DNA of 64,000 bases, taken from contig NZ_JBGCCH010000006.1 of NCBI RefSeq assembly GCF_041261205.1, positions 310,001 through 374,000 on the forward strand, read 5' to 3'. The number at the start of each line of letters is the position of its first letter. The stretch's first letter is position 1. Made by a program: the position numbers and the translations under genes. Positions 60,777-64,000 of this stretch are shown in pieces. The DNA is from Catenulispora sp. MAP5-51. Its GTDB lineage: Bacteria > Actinomycetota > Actinomycetes > Streptomycetales > Catenulisporaceae. The notes beneath the pieces are model-generated. The model searched no databases and was not told where the DNA came from. It saw nothing but the letters and a program-made list of their open reading frames with translations.

Positions 60777-61724
60777 TTGAGTCCACACGGCTCCGACCCG
60801 TCGCCGCAGCGCACCACCCCGGCGCGGCGATCGCGGCGCGCGAAGCTCGGCGTTCTTGCCGTGGCCGGGCTGGTCGCCGCGACCGCCACCGGCTGCGACA
60901 GCGGCCAGTTCAAACGGCTGGGCGTCCCCGCGCCGGCCACCAAGGAAGCGCCGATCATCCTGCACCTGTGGCAGGGCTCGTGGATCGCCGCGCTCGCCGT
61001 CGGCGCCCTGGTGTGGGGCCTGATCCTGTGGTGCGTCATCTTCTACCGCCGCAAGCGCACCGGTGTGGAGATCCCCGCTCAGACCCGCTACAACGTGCCG
61101 ATCGAAGTGCTGTTCACGGTCGTGCCGTTCATCATGATCGCGGTGTTGTTCTTCTTCACGGCCAAGGACGAGTCCAAGCTCCTGGCGCTGCACAAGGACC
61201 CCGCCGTCAAGGTGAACGTCGTGGGCCGGCAGTGGTCCTGGTCGTGGAACTACAACTACGACGCGACCACGCAGCAGGCCACCCCCGGCCAGCTGGCCGT
61301 GTACGACGCCGGCACGCCGGCGGACCTGCCGGTGCTGTGGCTGCCGGTGAACGAGCGGGTGCGCTTCACCCTGACCTCCACCGACGTCATCCACTCCTTC
61401 TGGGTGCCGAACTTCCTGTTCAAGCTGGACGTGGTGCCCGGCCGGGTCAACGAGTTCGAGCTCACCCCGAACAAGGAGGGCGAGTTCATCGGCCGCTGCG
61501 CCGAGCTGTGCGGCGTCGACCACTCCCGGATGCTGTTCAAGGTCAAGGTCGTCTCCGCGGCCGACTACCAGGCCCACCTGGAGGCCCTGGCGAACAAGAT
61601 CGACCCGGTGACCGGCAAGGGTCAGACCGGCCAGATGCCCGTGGGCTACAACCCGAACGGCGTCCCGCTGCGCGTCGGCCCGCTGACCGGTATCGGCAAC
61701 GACACCACAGGGAAAGAAAAGTGA
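60777..61724 (+). CDS. ctaC: Cytochrome c oxidase subunit II
   Basis: 315 residues. Lipoprotein-type signal (V-A-A-T-A-T-G-C-D as lipobox), two membrane helices, then the CuA domain W-S-W-S-W-N-Y and [12 protein letters not shown], with all CuA ligands. Receives electrons from cytochrome c (in actinobacteria from the bcc complex) for the aa3 oxidase. TTG 60777 is chosen with GGGAAGG 7 nt upstream and matches S-P-x-G-S-D starts of relatives; TTG 60756 is possible. Overlaps ctaD by 4 nt. Confidence 0.95.
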   Translation: MSPHGSDPSPQRTTPARRSRRAKLGVLAVAGLVAATATGCDSGQFKRLGVPAPATKEAPIILHLWQGSWIAALAVGALVWGLILWCVIFYRRKRTGVEIPAQTRYNVPIEVLFTVVPFIMIAVLFFFTAKDESKLLALHKDPAVKVNVVGRQWSWSWNYNYDATTQQATPGQLAVYDAGTPADLPVLWLPVNERVRFTLTSTDVIHSFWVPNFLFKLDVVPGRVNEFELTPNKEGEFIGRCAELCGVDHSRMLFKVKVVSAADYQAHLEALANKIDPVTGKGQTGQMPVGYNPNGVPLRVGPLTGIGNDTTGKEK

Positions 61725-63475
61725 CGGCCATCAGTGAACCGCGCGCGGTCAGCGCGCCGTACGAGCGCCGTGTCCCCGGCAACATCGTGGTCAAGTGGCT
61801 GACGTCCACCGACCACAAGGTGATCGGGTACATGTACCTCATCACGTCGTTCTGCTTCTTCGGGATCGGCGGCCTGCTCGCCCTGCTGATGCGCGCCGAG
61901 CTCGCCCGGCCGGGTCTGCAGTTCCTGACCACCGAGCAGTTCAACCAGGCGTTCACCATGCACGGCACGATCATGCTGCTGATGTTCGCCACCCCGCTGT
62001 TCATCGGGTTCGCGAACGTCATCGTGCCGCTGCAGATCGGCGCCCCGGACGTGGCCTTCCCGCGGCTGAACATGTTCGCCTACTGGCTGTTCCTGTTCGG
62101 CTCGCTGATCGCCGTCGGCGGCTTCCTCACCCCGCAGGGCGCCGCGGACTTCGGGTGGTTCGCCTACTCGCCGCTGACCGACGCCATCCACTCCCCGGGC
62201 ATCGGCGCGGACATGTGGATCATGGGTCTGGCGCTGTCCGGCTTCGGCACGATCCTCGGTGGCGTCAACTTCATCACCACGATCGTGTGCATGCGCGCGC
62301 CCGGCATGACGATGTTCCGCATGCCGATCTTCACCTGGAACATCCTGCTGACCGCGGTGCTGGTCCTGATGGCGTTCCCGGTGCTGGCCGCCGCGCTGTT
62401 CGCGCTGGAGGCCGACCGGCGCCTGGGGGCGCAGATCTTCGAGTCGGACAACGGCGGGGCGCTGCTGTGGCAACACCTCTTCTGGTTCTTCGGACACCCA
62501 GAGGTGTACATCGTCGCGCTGCCGTTCTTCGGCATCATCTCCGAGATCATCCCGGTCTTCAGCCGTAAGCCGATCTTCGGCTACAACACGCTGGTGATGG
62601 CGACGATGTCGATCGCCGGCCTGTCGGTGACGGTGTGGGCGCACCACATGTTCACCACCGGCGCGGTGATGCTGCCGTTCTTCGCCTTCATGTCGTACCT
62701 GATCGCGGTGCCCACCGGCATCAAGTTCTTCGACTGGATCGGCACCATGTGGCGCGGCTCGCTGAGCTTCGACACGCCGATGCTGTGGTCGGTGGGCTTC
62801 CTGGTCACCTTCCTGTTCGGCGGTCTGACCGGCGTGCTGCTGGCCTCCCCGCCGATCGACTTCCACGTGCAGGACTCGTACTTCGTGGTCGCGCACTTCC
62901 ACTACGTGCTGTTCGGCACCGTGGTGTTCGCGATGAACGCCGGCTTCTACTTCTGGTGGCCGAAGTTCACGGGCAAGATGCTGGACGAGCGCCTGGGCAA
63001 GATCCACTTCTGGATCCTGTTCGTCGGCTTCCACACCACCTTCCTGGTGCAGCACTGGCTCGGCGCCGAGGGCATGCCCCGCCGCTACGCGGACTACCTG
63101 GCCAGCGACGGGTTCACCACGCTGAACACGATCTCCTCGATCGGCTCGTTCGTCCTGGGCGCCTCGACCCTGCCCTTCCTGTACAACGTGTACATCACCG
63201 CCAAGCGCGGCAAGAAGGTCACGGTCGACGACCCGTGGGGCTACGGCCGCTCCCTGGAGTGGGCCACCTCCTGCCCGCCGCCGCGGCACAACTTCACCTC
63301 GCTGCCGCGCATCCGCTCCGAATCCCCGGCCTTCGACCTGCACCACCCCGAGGTCGCGGCCCTGGACCTGGGCCACGGGCACGGCAAGAAGCCCGCGGTG
63401 GCCGCCGCCAAGTCGGCGCCGGCGCAGGACACTCAGGACACGACCGGGACTGACACGGAGGACGGTGCCAAGTGA
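61721..63475 (+). CDS. ctaD: Cytochrome c oxidase subunit I
   Basis: 584 residues, twelve membrane helices. Haem-copper ligands are present: T-M-H-G-T (haem a), [10 protein letters not shown] (CuB His and cross-linked Tyr), H-H-M-F (CuB His pair), and H-F-H-Y-V (haem a3 and a His). The proton-path Glu is in the H-P-E-V-Y motif region. The C-terminal tail is Asp/Thr-rich. GTG 61721 overlaps ctaC and its stop overlaps ctaF, giving one tightly coupled operon. Confidence 0.97.
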   Translation: MTAISEPRAVSAPYERRVPGNIVVKWLTSTDHKVIGYMYLITSFCFFGIGGLLALLMRAELARPGLQFLTTEQFNQAFTMHGTIMLLMFATPLFIGFANVIVPLQIGAPDVAFPRLNMFAYWLFLFGSLIAVGGFLTPQGAADFGWFAYSPLTDAIHSPGIGADMWIMGLALSGFGTILGGVNFITTIVCMRAPGMTMFRMPIFTWNILLTAVLVLMAFPVLAAALFALEADRRLGAQIFESDNGGALLWQHLFWFFGHPEVYIVALPFFGIISEIIPVFSRKPIFGYNTLVMATMSIAGLSVTVWAHHMFTTGAVMLPFFAFMSYLIAVPTGIKFFDWIGTMWRGSLSFDTPMLWSVGFLVTFLFGGLTGVLLASPPIDFHVQDSYFVVAHFHYVLFGTVVFAMNAGFYFWWPKFTGKMLDERLGKIHFWILFVGFHTTFLVQHWLGAEGMPRRYADYLASDGFTTLNTISSIGSFVLGASTLPFLYNVYITAKRGKKVTVDDPWGYGRSLEWATSCPPPRHNFTSLPRIRSESPAFDLHHPEVAALDLGHGHGKKPAVAAAKSAPAQDTQDTTGTDTEDGAK

Positions 63476-63891
63476 AGGTCGAGGCCAAGCTCTTCGGGTT
63501 CGTCGCCGTCTTCCTGATGATCGACATCCCGGTGTACTGGTTCCTGTCCAAGGACACCGTCGGCACCACCGCGCTGTCCATGGCCTTCGGCCTGTGCGCG
63601 CTGGTGTGGTTCTACCTGTACTTCACCGCGATCCGCATCGGGCCGCGCCCGGAGGACCGCGACGACGCGGAGATCTCGGAGATGGCCGGCGAGCTCGGCT
63701 TCTTCTCCCCGCACTCGTGGTGGCCGCTGTACACCGCGGGGTCCGCGGCGATCGCCTTCATGGGCATCATCTTCGGATGGTGGCTGCTGCTGGTGGCGGT
63801 CCCGTTCGGCGCCTACTCGGTGATCGGGCTGGTGTTCGAGTACTACCGGCGTGAGAACAACCGGTACGGCGAGGCCGGCGCCGGGCACTGA
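63472..63891 (+). CDS. ctaF: Actinobacterial cytochrome c oxidase subunit IV
   Basis: 139 residues, four membrane helices, M-K-V-E-A-K-L-F start typical of the actinobacterial aa3 subunit IV that binds subunit I in the bcc-aa3 supercomplex. Contains [11 protein letters not shown] between helices 2 and 3. GTG 63472 overlaps the ctaD stop by 4 nt. Followed by a strong terminator. Confidence 0.93.
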   Translation: MKVEAKLFGFVAVFLMIDIPVYWFLSKDTVGTTALSMAFGLCALVWFYLYFTAIRIGPRPEDRDDAEISEMAGELGFFSPHSWWPLYTAGSAAIAFMGIIFGWWLLLVAVPFGAYSVIGLVFEYYRRENNRYGEAGAGH

Positions 63892-63931
63892 ACCGGCGCG
63901 GCTGCCCCCGGGCGGTCTGCTGAAGTTGGAG

Positions 63932-63972
63932 AAGGGCCCGGGCCCCGGAGCGATCCGGGGCCCGGCCCTTTT
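63932..63972 (+). terminator. Strong terminator of the ctaC-ctaD-ctaF operon
   Basis: A 17-bp GC-rich stem with one bulged C around a GCGA loop, followed by TTTT. Confidence 0.9.
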
Positions 63973-64000
63973 GCTTTCCAATGTCTGCGCCCTGTCCCAG

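Overview
The window is a single high-GC (visibly around 70% or more) stretch of a filamentous-type actinomycete chromosome. The evidence is near-universal G/C at third codon positions, frequent GTG starts, DUF3040/DUF3093/DUF3159/DUF3710/DUF4193 family genes, an actinobacterial ctaC-ctaD-ctaF oxidase cluster, and a MurE carrying the DNPR motif of meso-diaminopimelate-adding enzymes. The content is mostly core genome. A Catenulispora-like relative of Streptomyces is my best guess at genus level (inference only). I see no tRNA, rRNA, CRISPR array, insertion sequence, prophage or attachment site.

Layout. 1-5.6 kb: the 3' part of a secreted multidomain GH3 glycosidase, a PLP-dependent dehydratase, a beta-lactamase-fold serine hydrolase and a GNAT enzyme. 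5.6-17.6 kb: a probably frameshifted small gene, miaB, a membrane Ser/Thr kinase paired with a degenerate paralogue (pseudokinase), a LigB-like protein, an orphan MT0933-type antitoxin, then the run miaA-dapF-hemH-inositol phosphatase. 17.6-27.8 kb: a CutRS-like two-component system, small conserved proteins, a thiamine-binding protein, a flavoprotein, an XRE regulator, gamma-carbonic anhydrase, DUF4193, DUF3093, thioesterase-dut, DUF3710, DUF3159. 27.8-37.6 kb: TetR, two TrkA-type NAD-binding proteins, a TRAM RNA methyltransferase, glyA behind a ZTP (pfl) riboswitch, pirin-GNAT, dinB, a methyltransferase and DUF3040.

37.6-52.5 kb: a moxR-DUF58-transglutaminase operon runs away from the division and cell-wall cluster mraZ-rsmH-ftsL-ftsI-murE-murF-mraY. 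The cluster stops at mraY with a terminator, where murD-ftsW-murG would normally follow. 52.5-64 kb: an exported protein, glycerate kinase, nadA, a divergent TetR / glycosidase-like pair, erpA, an adoK-type kinase, a cysteine desulfurase and the cytochrome aa3 genes ctaC-ctaD-ctaF ending at a strong terminator.

The most unusual element is the kinase/pseudokinase pair at 7.6-12.3 kb. The dead paralogue keeps the homologous four-cysteine extracytoplasmic domain. Its cytoplasmic linker carries a regular ladder of alternating T-Q and T-R motifs spaced about 17 residues apart, which looks like a multisite phosphorylation platform for FHA-type readers. Other recurrent signals are a large set of apparently leaderless promoters (TANNNT 6-7 nt before the start codon), small tandem duplications that include or adjoin stop codons, and bidirectional hairpin terminators between convergent genes. 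Family assignments come from recognisable motifs and remembered synteny; no database search was possible.
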